This document shows, piece by piece, positions 22,467-30,883 of a stretch of 43,127 bases of DNA. Each line of letters begins with the position of its first letter. Positions within the stretch are counted from its first letter, which is position 1. A model generated the notes under the pieces. The model did not search any database, had not been told where the DNA came from, and worked only from the letters and a program-made list of their open reading frames with translations. The stretch is from Aneurinibacillus danicus. Lineage in GTDB: Bacteria; Bacillota; Bacilli; Aneurinibacillales; Aneurinibacillaceae. Location: the NCBI RefSeq assembly GCF_007991215.1, contig NZ_BJXX01000132.1, positions 1 through 43,127 of the forward strand, read 5' to 3'. A program made the translations under genes and the position numbers.

Positions 22467-23084
22467 ATGGGATTAATTCTGGAGGAGAAAACACGTAAGA
22501 AGTTAGAAGATGGAAAGAGAGCGGTTTTTACCCTGAGCGCCTACACAGACGATTTTCACCCTGATAACGAAGAAGGAGCTTACACCTGTAACATCCGTGT
22601 TTTTGATGGAAATGACAGGCTGGTTGATGAGTATTTCCGGTTATTTCTCGTCCGAATCTTTAATGAGCGGCACTATAAAGCTTTTATCCAGAAGTTTGTT
22701 CGAGATCAAGCGTATCGTGAACAATTTAATATTCGTCAAGATACCAAAGAGCAACGTCCGGATGGGTGGATTGATATTGAGTTACAAGACATCATTTTGC
22801 GATTAAACGATCTGGGATTACGAACTAAATACAGTTGTCAGGGCACTCGGGACCCCTGGATTGATCGTCCTCACCACAGCGACGGACATAGTATAACTGC
22901 ATACATATTGTTTGAAAAACAGTTACCAGACGATTTCCTATCGATAGCTCTACGGTATCCGTCTTTGCATGTGAATTATAGGGAGATTAGTACCAAACGG
23001 AGAAGCGATAATATTCACTTTGCCGATATAATCAGGTCGGTAATTGATCAATGGGTCGTCATAAAGAAAAACGAAATTAGTTGA
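22467..23084 (+). CDS. Hypothetical 205-aa protein
   Basis: The family is not assigned. Features are an N-terminal TYTCNIRVFDGNDRLVDEYF beta-rich part, a central NDLGLRTKYSCQGT segment and a SDGHSITAYILFEK stretch. The combination of a KYSCQG motif and a later AYILFE is seen in hypothetical proteins of Bacillus and its phages. No signal peptide or membrane segment is present. GGAGGG is 6 nt before the ATG. It stands alone between the fahA terminator and a long AT-rich gap and has no obvious link to either catabolic cluster. Confidence 0.6.
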   Translation: MGLILEEKTRKKLEDGKRAVFTLSAYTDDFHPDNEEGAYTCNIRVFDGNDRLVDEYFRLFLVRIFNERHYKAFIQKFVRDQAYREQFNIRQDTKEQRPDGWIDIELQDIILRLNDLGLRTKYSCQGTRDPWIDRPHHSDGHSITAYILFEKQLPDDFLSIALRYPSLHVNYREISTKRRSDNIHFADIIRSVIDQWVVIKKNEIS

Positions 23085-23436
23085 CTAAATATATTGATAG
23101 AAAACAAGACAATTCACTATGGGACAAATGCTATCAAGATAAAGTTTAATGAGGACAAACTGTGTAAATCTGGTCGCCATTGTGTAATAGCCCTTTAACG
23201 ACTTTGGACATGTAAATGAAATGAATCATCGTTTCAACACAACAACGTTACCTAATATCGAATTTTCTAATATTTAATATTATTATTTAAATAATATATA
23301 TTGTAATAAATAATAATTTTCTATTAAATATGAGAAATTGGAATTACTTAATTGGGCGTTTTGCAAAACACTCAGTTAAATAACGATTTTAATAAATAAA
23401 TTTATGTCTGTATTATGGAAAGGGGGATCATTAGCA
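23085..23436 (+). other. AT-rich gap before the enoyl-CoA hydratase gene
   Basis: The stretch is very AT-rich, especially 23255-23340 with ATTTAATATTATTATTTAA-like runs. It contains a TTTTGCAAAA palindrome near 23361-23370 and the AAAGGGGG ribosome binding site near 23418. The AT-rich block could act as an UP element or curved DNA, but no promoter can be placed with confidence and no short gene is supported. Confidence 0.5.
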
Positions 23437-24219
23437 ATGTTTTCAGGTGATTCTGCTGTATTATTTGAAGTGATAGATCAAATCGGTGTGATTACCTTAA
23501 ATCGTCCGCAAAGAATGAACGCAATTTCTGTAGAAGTTTATGAAAAGTTGGATAAAATCTGGAGTACAGTAGATAAGGATAATAATGTACGGGTACTTAT
23601 TATAACCGGTTCTGGTGAAAAGGCATTTTGTGCCGGAATGGATTTAAAAGAACAAACCGAGCTTAGTAATCAAGGAAAAGACTTTCTGCAAATGGTTACC
23701 GACCCGTTGATGATAAATATGACAAAAGTAAAAAAACCAATTATTGCAGCAATTAATGGTGTTGCAGCTGCAGGGGGGTTTTTACTTGCTCAAAATGCAG
23801 ATCTTCGTGTTGCAAGTTCTAGTGCTCAATTTTCAATTCGGGAGGCAAAAGTAGGGCGTGGTTCACCTTGGGCAATGCCATTATTATGGATGCTTCCTCT
23901 TAATATAAGTATGGAATTGACAATGATGGCAGAACCGATTAGTGCGGAAAGAATGTATCAACTAGGTTTTCTGAACCGTTTAGCACAACCAGGAGAAGTA
24001 CTCTCTTCAGCGATGGAAATGGCTCAAATCATTCGTGACAATGCACCTTTGTCTGTTATGGCTGCAAAGGAGTCTTTTAAGAAGGGAATGGATATGGGGA
24101 TTACTCTAGCGACTAAAAATGCTGCCCGCATATATGAGCGCGTTTACAATAGCCAAGATGCTATTGAAGGTCCTAGAGCTTTTGCAGAAAAACGCAAACC
24201 AAATTGGAAAGGAAATTAA
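23437..24219 (+). CDS. Enoyl-CoA hydratase/isomerase family protein
   Basis: A 260-aa crotonase-fold protein: VITLNRPQRMNAI, the first oxyanion-hole element AFCAGMDL (~64-70) and the second around AAAGGFLLAQNADLRVASSSAQF (~110-132). The Glu normally in GGGxEL is replaced (GGFLLA), whereas IREAKVG keeps a Glu at the second catalytic position. It may thus be an isomerase, hydrolase or otherwise altered member rather than a classical hydratase. ATG 23437 is chosen because AAAGGGGG lies 10 nt before it; an in-frame ATG at 23404 lacks such a site. It is first in the CoA-ester region, with a 700-bp gap behind it. Confidence 0.85.
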   Translation: MFSGDSAVLFEVIDQIGVITLNRPQRMNAISVEVYEKLDKIWSTVDKDNNVRVLIITGSGEKAFCAGMDLKEQTELSNQGKDFLQMVTDPLMINMTKVKKPIIAAINGVAAAGGFLLAQNADLRVASSSAQFSIREAKVGRGSPWAMPLLWMLPLNISMELTMMAEPISAERMYQLGFLNRLAQPGEVLSSAMEMAQIIRDNAPLSVMAAKESFKKGMDMGITLATKNAARIYERVYNSQDAIEGPRAFAEKRKPNWKGN

Positions 24220-24794
24220 TTAATTAATTAACTCCAGGTTCAAGAGGTCCGTGCAAATAAATACTGATCCAGATGTTCCCTATGCTCTGCCAGGAAGTCC
24301 AAGGCTCGGTAGTAATGATGAAGCTGAATGTCGGAGATTACCAGAGTATAAATGATCTGCGCCCATTGAGGGAAGAGACCATACATGTAGAAGCATTGAA
24401 GATTTTATTTTTTTGTTTTATTATGATGCTCCAAAGCCAATGAACAAATCTGTAACCGATAGATGATGTTGCTATCCCTCTAACAATAGTTGCCGTTCTC
24501 ATGTTTTTAGCCAATAACTGAGGAGCAGTAATCGTAACAGCGTAAACATAACATTTTAAAATTGACGAAATATCAGGCTTGCCAAATGTTCATATTTATG
24601 GAGTAATGCAGGTGGATGTTGCGATTGTAAGGTGATCATGATTAATTCAGCCACTAATGGTTAACAGCTATAATTGACAATCAGTTGTGGTTTGGTTAGA
24701 ATATATTTAAAAATTTACTTAATATTTAAATTAATCTAAATTTTATAATTTATATCCAGCTTTGTAATAAACTTAAATTAAGTAATTTCTAAGG
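24220..24794. other. Gene-free gap with probable decayed coding sequence
   Basis: No intact gene is seen. The frame near 24260-24353 reads NTDPDVPYALPGSPRLGSND and then decays, with an end-of-protein look. On the minus strand around 24450-24530 a frame reads APQLLAKNMRTATIVRG and soon ends. Stops in all frames and an uneven composition suggest remnants of catabolic genes lost by deletion. The identity of the lost genes cannot be fixed. The last 100 bp are AT-rich and may carry the promoter of the next unit. Confidence 0.4.
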
Positions 24795-24856
24795 AAAAAC
24801 ACACTCGTATCCACATCGCTAAGTATATACTAGCAGTGATGAATGCGAGTGTTTTT
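24795..24856 (+). terminator. Long hairpin with T-tract before the dienoyl-CoA reductase gene
   Basis: AAAAACACaCTCG... pairs with ...CGAGTGTTTTT in an imperfect ~25-bp stem (24795-24819 with 24832-24856). The apical part CATCGCT / AGCAGTGATG is also paired. The T-run makes it a plausible terminator or attenuator, 65 bp before the next start codon. Confidence 0.65.
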
Positions 24857-24920
24857 CAATATTTTGTCATTCATAATAATTTAGAAACAATAAAATATTT
24901 TCAGAGGGAGAAGCATAACA

Positions 24921-25744
24921 TTGAATGAATTTTCATTAAAATATAAACAGCCTATGTTACCGGACGGTACTTTAGAGGGTAAAGTGGCTATTGTTACAGG
25001 TGGAGCAACAGGTTTGGGTAAAACAATGGCAAACGAATTTGCTAGGTTGGGTGCCAACATAGTCATAGCGAGCCGAAAACAAGAAAATTTAGATGAAGCA
25101 GCAGAAGAGATTTCCAAGCACGGTACAAATGTTCAGACAATTAAAACCGACGTTCGTCAACCGGAACAAGTTGAAAGAATGATTGAAAAAACTGTAGAAA
25201 AGTTTGGAATGATAGATATCTTGGTAAACAATGCAGCAGGGAATTTTCGTGTTCCTTCATTGGAAATGTCCTTTAATGCTTGGAATACAGTCATTAATAT
25301 TGTGCTTAATGGCACCTGGTATTGTAGTCAAACCGTTGCAAAACAAATGATAAGACAACAAAGAGGTGGAGCAATTTTAAATATTGGTTCTGTTCATGCA
25401 TGGACCGGGAGTCCATTAACAGCTCATTCAGCTGCAGCTAAGGCAGGTGTTTTGGCTCTAACAAAAACTCTAGCAGTAGAATGGGCGCCTTATCAGATCA
25501 GAACTAATATGATTGCTCCTGGACCAATCGAAGATACCGGTGCTGTGACCCAATTATGGCCCACCCCCCTGAAGCTGTAGAAAAAATATTAAGTGATATT
25601 CCGTTGAAACGATTTGGTAATCCTCAAGAGATTGCAAACCTTGCGTCTTATTTGGTTAGTGACTATGCTAGTTATATTTCTGGAGCTTGTATTGTAGTCG
25701 ATGGGGCAGGATGGCTGAATAAAGGTAAGTATAAATCACCGTGA
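24921..25744 (+). pseudogene. 2,4-dienoyl-CoA reductase (SDR, YkuF/FadH-like), frameshifted
   Basis: The first frame (24921-25580) and a second frame (to 25744) together give a complete ~274-aa SDR. Seen are TGGATGLGKTMANEFARLG, VNNAAGNF, NGTWYCSQTVAKQMI, HSAAAKAGVLALTKTLAVEW and APGPIEDTGAVTQLW; the second frame continues with PEAVEKILSDIPLKRFG, SDYASYISGACIVVDG. As in dienoyl-CoA reductases, the usual YxxxK Tyr is His. The frame breaks in a run of six C at 25564-25569; a seventh C would restore it. Either the gene is inactive, or the run causes slippage, or the base is an error. TTG at 24921 follows AGGGAG. Confidence 0.88.
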
Positions 25745-25855
25745 AGAGGCGGGAATTATTTATAATTATTAGAATTTTTGATTAATATTTCGTTTGAATA
25801 GTTAAGTGTATTCTGGTGAGTTACCTTATTTAAATAATGGGGTGGGATTTTTATA

Positions 25856-27040
25856 ATGATGACCATGGATAAAGAGGCTTTAATTGGATTGCGGATCCTG
25901 GATTTGACACGTCTTTTGCCGGGCCCTTATTGTACTCTTCTATTAGGGGATCTTGGAGCGGAAATTATTAAAGTAGAAGAAAAAGGGCGTGGTGATTATA
26001 CACGTGACATGTTACGTGGCATCTACTATGCCGTAAATAGAAATAAAAAAAGTATTTCTGTTGATTTAAAGTTGGAAGAAGGTCGTCAAATTGTTCTCGA
26101 TCTCGCAAAACAATGTGATGTTCTGGTAGAAGGTTTTAGACCCGGAGTGGTGAACCGTTTAGGGATCGATTATGAAACAATAAAAGCTGTTAATCCAAAA
26201 ATCATCTATTGTTCAATTTCTGGATACGGGCAGGACGGTCCTTATAAACTGGAACCCGGGCATGATCTTAATTATCTATCGGTTGCCGGAGCAATGAGTA
26301 TACCTGGACAAATGGGTTATCCGCCTATGCGCAGTGGTTTGCCTGTCGCAGATCTGTCATCTTCCATGTTTGCAGCCGTAAGTATTTTAGCCGCTGTGGT
26401 TTACCAGCGTAGTACGGGTAAAGGACAATATATTGATGTCTCAATGACAGATTCTGTATTTTCCTGGGCCAGTACCCGATTTGGAGATTATATGATAGAA
26501 AGGGAATTGATTGATCCTGAAAAAATGGAACATATCCTTGCAACAAATGATATTTTTGAGACTAAAGATGGCAAAAAAATTGCACTTGGAGTACTAGAAG
26601 AACATTTTTGGATTGGTTTATGTAAAGGGATTAGTAGAGAGGATTTATTACAAGATAATCGTTTTCTTACAAATGAATTACGTAAACAAAATAAAGAAAT
26701 TCTTCATGAAATCTTAAAAGAGATTTTTAAAACAAAAACCAGGGAAGAATGGTTACGTCTATTAAAGGAACAAAAAGCTCCGGCAAGCAGTGTAAATAAC
26801 GTAGAAGAAGCCTTTTCGGATCAACAATTGAATTATCGTGGAATGATTCAGAAAATATTTGTATCATCCCTAAATAAGGATATTCTTCAAGTTCCATATC
26901 CAGTCAAATTATCAGAAACTCCTGCTAAAATTAAATCGGCTCCACCGGAATTAGGTGAGCATACAGATATGATCTTGCGGTATATTCTCAACTATTCAGA
27001 AGAAAAAATAAACAAATTAAAGGAAAGCTGCGTTTTTTAA
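25856..27040 (+). CDS. CaiB/BaiF family protein, probably alpha-methylacyl-CoA racemase
   Basis: A 394-aa member of the class III CoA-transferase / racemase family (GLRILDLTRLLPGPYCTLLLG at the N-terminus). The segment EPGHDLNYLSVAG contains His136, and Asp166 lies in LPVADLSSS. This His/Asp pair, 30 residues apart, matches the His126/Asp156 pair of the mycobacterial alpha-methylacyl-CoA racemase and the GHDINYL motif of that branch. So epimerisation of 2-methylacyl-CoA esters is more likely than CoA transfer. A CoA-transferase function is not excluded. It lies 111 bp after the frameshifted reductase; ATG 25856 follows GGGGTGGG. Confidence 0.85.
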   Translation: MMTMDKEALIGLRILDLTRLLPGPYCTLLLGDLGAEIIKVEEKGRGDYTRDMLRGIYYAVNRNKKSISVDLKLEEGRQIVLDLAKQCDVLVEGFRPGVVNRLGIDYETIKAVNPKIIYCSISGYGQDGPYKLEPGHDLNYLSVAGAMSIPGQMGYPPMRSGLPVADLSSSMFAAVSILAAVVYQRSTGKGQYIDVSMTDSVFSWASTRFGDYMIERELIDPEKMEHILATNDIFETKDGKKIALGVLEEHFWIGLCKGISREDLLQDNRFLTNELRKQNKEILHEILKEIFKTKTREEWLRLLKEQKAPASSVNNVEEAFSDQQLNYRGMIQKIFVSSLNKDILQVPYPVKLSETPAKIKSAPPELGEHTDMILRYILNYSEEKINKLKESCVF

Positions 27041-27105
27041 AAGGAATTCTATAATTTCGTGATGGGGGGGTAAAATCCTGTTTTGTTGAACATACTCCCA
27101 GGACC

Positions 27106-27120
27106 TGGATTTCCAATCCA
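27106..27120. promoter_or_regulatory. Palindrome upstream of the IclR gene
   Basis: TGGATT-TCC-AATCCA is a perfect 6+3+6 dyad 34 bp before the IclR start. IclR-family proteins commonly autoregulate through short palindromes near their own start. The assignment rests only on position and symmetry. Confidence 0.4.
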
Positions 27121-27153
27121 ATCACGGAGGATGAGAATAAAACGGAATATTCA

Positions 27154-27924
27154 ATGAAAACAGAAGATTCAATGCAGACCATTCACCGTGCCATACAAGT
27201 TTTAAAAGCCTTTACGTTTGAGAACAGAGAGTTATCCTTGGCCGATTTACATAAGAAATTGGGAATATCCAAGTCAAGCTTGCAAAGAATTCTGAAAACA
27301 CTAAGTGCAGAAGGGCTTTTAGAGAGAGATGAAAAACAAAAATCGTATAAATTGGGCCTGGAACTTTACTTCCTTGGACAACTGGTGGGGGTAAATTCCC
27401 ATTTATTGTCGATTGCAAAACCTTACATGGAAAAATTGTCGAACGAGACAGGAGAATCCATTACCTTAAATATCATACATGATAAGAAACGTAAATGTAT
27501 AGGTTATGTACAGGGAAAACATGAATTAACAACCTTTACCCATATCGGCCACTATTCTCCCCTGTATGCTGGGGCGTCTGCTAAAGTATTGCTTGCCTTC
27601 TTGCCGGACCAATTAAGAGATCAATTGTTAAATGAGATGGAATTTGTCTCGATTACAGCAAATACGATTGTAGATAAAAATAATTTACGCAGTGAATTAT
27701 TGAAGATCAGGGAACAAGGATACGCAACCAGTGAAGGAGAACGCGTACTGGGAGCGTTTAGCTTCTGTGCTCCCATTACAAACCATGTAAATGAAATAGT
27801 CGCCAGTCTATCGATTACAATGCCGGTCATCAGAGTGGGAAATGATACGTATGAAGATTATGTAAACTTAATCAAGGATTATGCCAGACAAATTTCCACT
27901 CATTACGCAAAAAGTTTTAGATAA
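27154..27924 (+). CDS. IclR-family transcriptional regulator
   Basis: A 256-aa regulator with an N-terminal winged HTH (IHRAIQVLKAF...LSLADLHKKLGISKSSLQRILKTLSAEGLL, ~7-60) and a C-terminal IclR effector domain (GESITLNIIHDKKRKCIGYVQ, YSPLYAGASAKVLLAFL, REQGYATSEGERVLGAFSFCAPI). IclR proteins usually sense the substrate or a metabolite of the adjacent pathway. The best GGAGG is about 20 nt before the ATG, so initiation may be weak; ATG 27172 is an alternative. It lies between the racemase-like and CoA-transferase genes and is a candidate regulator of both units. Confidence 0.9.
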   Translation: MKTEDSMQTIHRAIQVLKAFTFENRELSLADLHKKLGISKSSLQRILKTLSAEGLLERDEKQKSYKLGLELYFLGQLVGVNSHLLSIAKPYMEKLSNETGESITLNIIHDKKRKCIGYVQGKHELTTFTHIGHYSPLYAGASAKVLLAFLPDQLRDQLLNEMEFVSITANTIVDKNNLRSELLKIREQGYATSEGERVLGAFSFCAPITNHVNEIVASLSITMPVIRVGNDTYEDYVNLIKDYARQISTHYAKSFR

Positions 27925-27975
27925 ATTTTCTATCCATCTTGCAATAAATAACCTGTTTACTTACACAAAATTCTT

Positions 27976-28010
27976 GACGTTGCCCTCAGGGTACGTCTTT
28001 TTTTATTTTT
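27976..28010 (+). terminator. Intrinsic terminator after the IclR gene
   Basis: GACGT-tg-CCCT-c-AGGG-t-ACGTC forms a compact hairpin (27976-27997) followed by a run of seven T and further T-rich sequence. Confidence 0.8.
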
Positions 28011-28074
28011 CTAAAAACTTGAAATAATCAAAATAATATAATATTATATGATCATACCGATTAATGAATATAAA

Positions 28075-28220
28075 TACCGATAGTCGGTACATCTATAGTT
28101 CTCATAAATTTATAAAACACATGACAAATTTGTTTACCGGAAAAATTTTTGTCATATGGTCACATGACGAAACTTACACTGTTAAAGGAAAGAAAATGTA
28201 AGCGATTCACTTAAGTGAAT
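28075..28220 (+). promoter_or_regulatory. Cluster of dyads controlling the CoA-transferase/TRAP operon
   Basis: Three palindromes lie between the IclR terminator and the CoA-transferase gene. TACCGA-TAG-TCGGTA is at 28075-28089, with an extra ACCGAT half-site 13 bp upstream. ATGACAAA/TTTGTCAT flank 19 bp at 28121-28155. ATTCACTTAAGTGAAT (16 bp, no spacer) is at 28205-28220. A near-cre TGTAAGCG overlaps the last one. The first is a good size for an IclR dimer site; the last, 13 bp before the ribosome binding site, fits a roadblock repressor. Which protein binds where is unknown. Confidence 0.5.
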
Positions 28221-28248
28221 AAAATTTAAAAAGTAGGAGTGAGTATAA

Positions 28249-29469
28249 TTGAGTGGTCCGTTATGTGGAATCCGAGTCCTGGATTTGACCTCAGTATTGA
28301 TGGGGCCTTACTGTACGCTTATTTTAGGGGATTTGGGCGCTGATGTGATAAAAGTTGAAACTCCCAAGGGAGACAGTACCAGATACCTCGGTCCCGCGAG
28401 AAATGATGGAATGGCAAGTGCATTTCTTCAAATGGGACGCAATAAAAAAAGCATTGTTCTTGATCTTAAAACAGATAAAGGAAAAGAAGTGGTATTAGCA
28501 CTCGCGAAAAACGCCGATGTCTTTATTCACTCTATGCGTCCGCAGGCGATGGAAAAGCTAGGCCTTTCATACGATGAAGTATCAAAGGCTAACAATCATA
28601 TCATTTATTGCGGCACTTATGGATTTCGTAAAGATGGGCCGTATGGGACTAAGCCTGCGTATGACGATATTATTCAAGGAGCTTCAGGGCTTGCAGCAGC
28701 TCAGGGTGAAATGACAGGTGTTCCCCAATATATGGCAACGGTTCTGGCGGACAAGACAACAGGTCTGATGGCAGCAAACGCGATCATGGCAGCGCTCTAT
28801 TATCGGGAGCAAACCGGTGAAGGGCAGAATATCGAGGTACCTATGTTTGAAACGATGATTTCTTATACATTAATTGAACATATCTATGGGATGGCTTTTG
28901 ATCCGCCGTTAGGCACCTCTTTGTATCCAAGGGCTACATCAAAACATCGAAAACCGTATCGTACACTGGATGGTTATATATGTGTATTGATTTACAACGA
29001 TAAACAGTGGCGTTCTTTCTTTGAATTTTCCGGCCACCGTGATCTTATTGAGGATGAACGTTTCCGCGATATTGCGGTAAGAACGGAACATATTAATGAA
29101 ATATATCAAATGCTTGAAAAAATTATAGCGACCAAAAAAACGAACGAATGGATGGAAATTTTTGAGCAGGCAGATATTCCTGCTATGCCGTTGAATAAAC
29201 CGGAGAATTTATTAGAAGATCCTCATTTAAAGCACATCGGCTTTTTTAAAAAAGTGAATCATCCTACTGAAGGGCAAATCATTGACATTGATTTTCCTGT
29301 AACATTCTCTAAATCTCAGGTAGAAGGTAGACATTTTGCTCCCCGACTTGGTGAGCACAGCGTGCAAATTCTTTCTGAACTCGGATATAGTCATGATGAA
29401 ATTGATGATTTTATTCAAGATGGAATTACAGTGGATGGCACGATGCAGCATAGTACCAAACCATTGTAG
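28249..29469 (+). CDS. Class III (CaiB/BaiF) CoA-transferase
   Basis: A 406-aa enzyme beginning GIRVLDLTSVLMGPYCTLILG. Unlike the protein at 25856 it has AYDDIIQGASGL instead of the racemase GHD motif, and the Asp in VLADKTTGLMAANAIM (Asp168) aligns with the aspartyl nucleophile of formyl-CoA transferase (Asp169). It therefore probably moves CoA between carboxylic acids, activating the imported substrate at the cost of an acyl-CoA. TTG at 28249 follows TAGGAGTGAG. It heads the long operon that continues through the TRAP transporter and dehydrogenases. Confidence 0.88.
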   Translation: MSGPLCGIRVLDLTSVLMGPYCTLILGDLGADVIKVETPKGDSTRYLGPARNDGMASAFLQMGRNKKSIVLDLKTDKGKEVVLALAKNADVFIHSMRPQAMEKLGLSYDEVSKANNHIIYCGTYGFRKDGPYGTKPAYDDIIQGASGLAAAQGEMTGVPQYMATVLADKTTGLMAANAIMAALYYREQTGEGQNIEVPMFETMISYTLIEHIYGMAFDPPLGTSLYPRATSKHRKPYRTLDGYICVLIYNDKQWRSFFEFSGHRDLIEDERFRDIAVRTEHINEIYQMLEKIIATKKTNEWMEIFEQADIPAMPLNKPENLLEDPHLKHIGFFKKVNHPTEGQIIDIDFPVTFSKSQVEGRHFAPRLGEHSVQILSELGYSHDEIDDFIQDGITVDGTMQHSTKPL

Positions 29470-29496
29470 TCGAATGTAAAGGAGGCGCTCGCCCAC

Positions 29497-30783
29497 ATGA
29501 CTGTAACCATTCGAGCGGATGAGGTTCCGCAGCTTTTCCAACCGGGGATGCATGTATATATACAGGGATATGCGTCCGAACCTGTTACGATCCTCCAGGC
29601 ATTGAAAAACATGCCTGAGGCAAGCAATGGAATTCATTATATATCAAATGTTTTACCGGGATTAAACCAATTGGATTTTACATCGTTGCATAAAAACGCA
29701 TCGATGACAGCATTTTTTTTGACTCGAGAATTAAAAAAGTCATTTTTAAATGAAAAAGTTCGTTTTGTTCCTTTGCATTTAACCGAGACGTATAATTACC
29801 TGAACAATGAGGCTCAAGTTGATGTTGCGATTATTCAGGTTTCTCCTCCTAATGATTGGGGATATTGTAGCCTTGGAATTTCGGCTGATTTTGTTCCGGC
29901 TGTTTTGAACAAAGCGAAAGTAATCATTGCCGAAATGAATGATTGTATGCCGTGTACTCATGGAGAAGCGCCGATTCATATCGATAAACTGGATTATATC
30001 GTCAAAACGAATCGTCCGCTTCCGGAAATGCCGAAAACGAAATACACTCCGGACATGGAACGGATAGGAAAATATGTTTCGACCTTGGTTAAGGACGGCG
30101 ACACGATACAGTTCGGGATCGGGGCAGTCCCGGAAGCGATTCTGTCCTGTTTAAAAGACAAAAAGGATCTTGGGATTCATTCTGGCTTAATCATCGATAC
30201 GGTGGTTGATTTGATTGAAGCGGGAGTAGTGACCGGAAAAAAGAAAACGCTTGACCGTGGGAAAATTGTAACCGGTATCGCGGTGGGGACGAAACGACTT
30301 TATGATTTTGTAAACAATAATCCTCTGGTGGATTTTCGTCCTGTATGTTATACCCATTCGATTAACGTGCTTAAGCAGATCGATAATTTTGTTTCTATCA
30401 ATTCTGCAATAGAGATTGACCTGTTTGGACAAATCAATGCGGAAACGATTAGAGGCGCCCAATTTGGGGGGACAGGCGGTCAAGTTGATTTTATTCGCGG
30501 CACCAGGCTTTCTCTAAACGGTAAGTCTATCATTGCACTGTTGTCAACTGCTGATCAAGGGAAAATATCCAGAATAGTACCTGCTCATAAAAGCGGAACC
30601 ATTATAACAACGACTCGTACCGATGTCCAGTTTGTCGTGACAGAGTATGGGATAGCCGACTTAAGAAATAAATCGCTTCAGGAACGAGCCGATCTATTGA
30701 TCTCTATTGCAGCTCCGCAGTTCAGAGGAGAATTGGAATCCGCATGGGGTGAGATAAAAGCAAAGTGGAAGGAGTGGGAGTGA
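29497..30783 (+). CDS. Acetyl-CoA hydrolase/transferase family CoA-transferase
   Basis: A 428-aa protein of the family that includes 4-hydroxybutyrate, butyrate and itaconate CoA-transferases. Recognisable are GDTIQFGIGAVPEAIL (~208), IHSGLIIDTVVDLIEAG, SINSAIEIDLFGQINAE (~305), GAQFGGTGGQVDFIRG and VVTEYGIADLRNKSLQERA near the end. AAAGGAGG is 11 nt before the ATG and the gene starts 27 bp after the class III CoA-transferase. In itaconate-degrading bacteria this family supplies itaconate CoA-transferase and is followed by a hydratase and a CitE-type lyase, both of which are also in this operon. Confidence 0.88.
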   Translation: MTVTIRADEVPQLFQPGMHVYIQGYASEPVTILQALKNMPEASNGIHYISNVLPGLNQLDFTSLHKNASMTAFFLTRELKKSFLNEKVRFVPLHLTETYNYLNNEAQVDVAIIQVSPPNDWGYCSLGISADFVPAVLNKAKVIIAEMNDCMPCTHGEAPIHIDKLDYIVKTNRPLPEMPKTKYTPDMERIGKYVSTLVKDGDTIQFGIGAVPEAILSCLKDKKDLGIHSGLIIDTVVDLIEAGVVTGKKKTLDRGKIVTGIAVGTKRLYDFVNNNPLVDFRPVCYTHSINVLKQIDNFVSINSAIEIDLFGQINAETIRGAQFGGTGGQVDFIRGTRLSLNGKSIIALLSTADQGKISRIVPAHKSGTIITTTRTDVQFVVTEYGIADLRNKSLQERADLLISIAAPQFRGELESAWGEIKAKWKEWE

Positions 30784-30883
30784 TTGGTAAAATAAGCTGT
30801 ATATTCATTGATGGACATGAATTCGTAAGATGCCGGTACTGACGGATTATTAACATTTTTTCAGAATCAAAGGAGGAAAAATG

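Noticed and set aside
27131-27157. 9-codon leader frame overlapping the IclR start (ATGA)
   Set aside because: The GGAGG touches its ATG with no spacing, so efficient initiation is unlikely.
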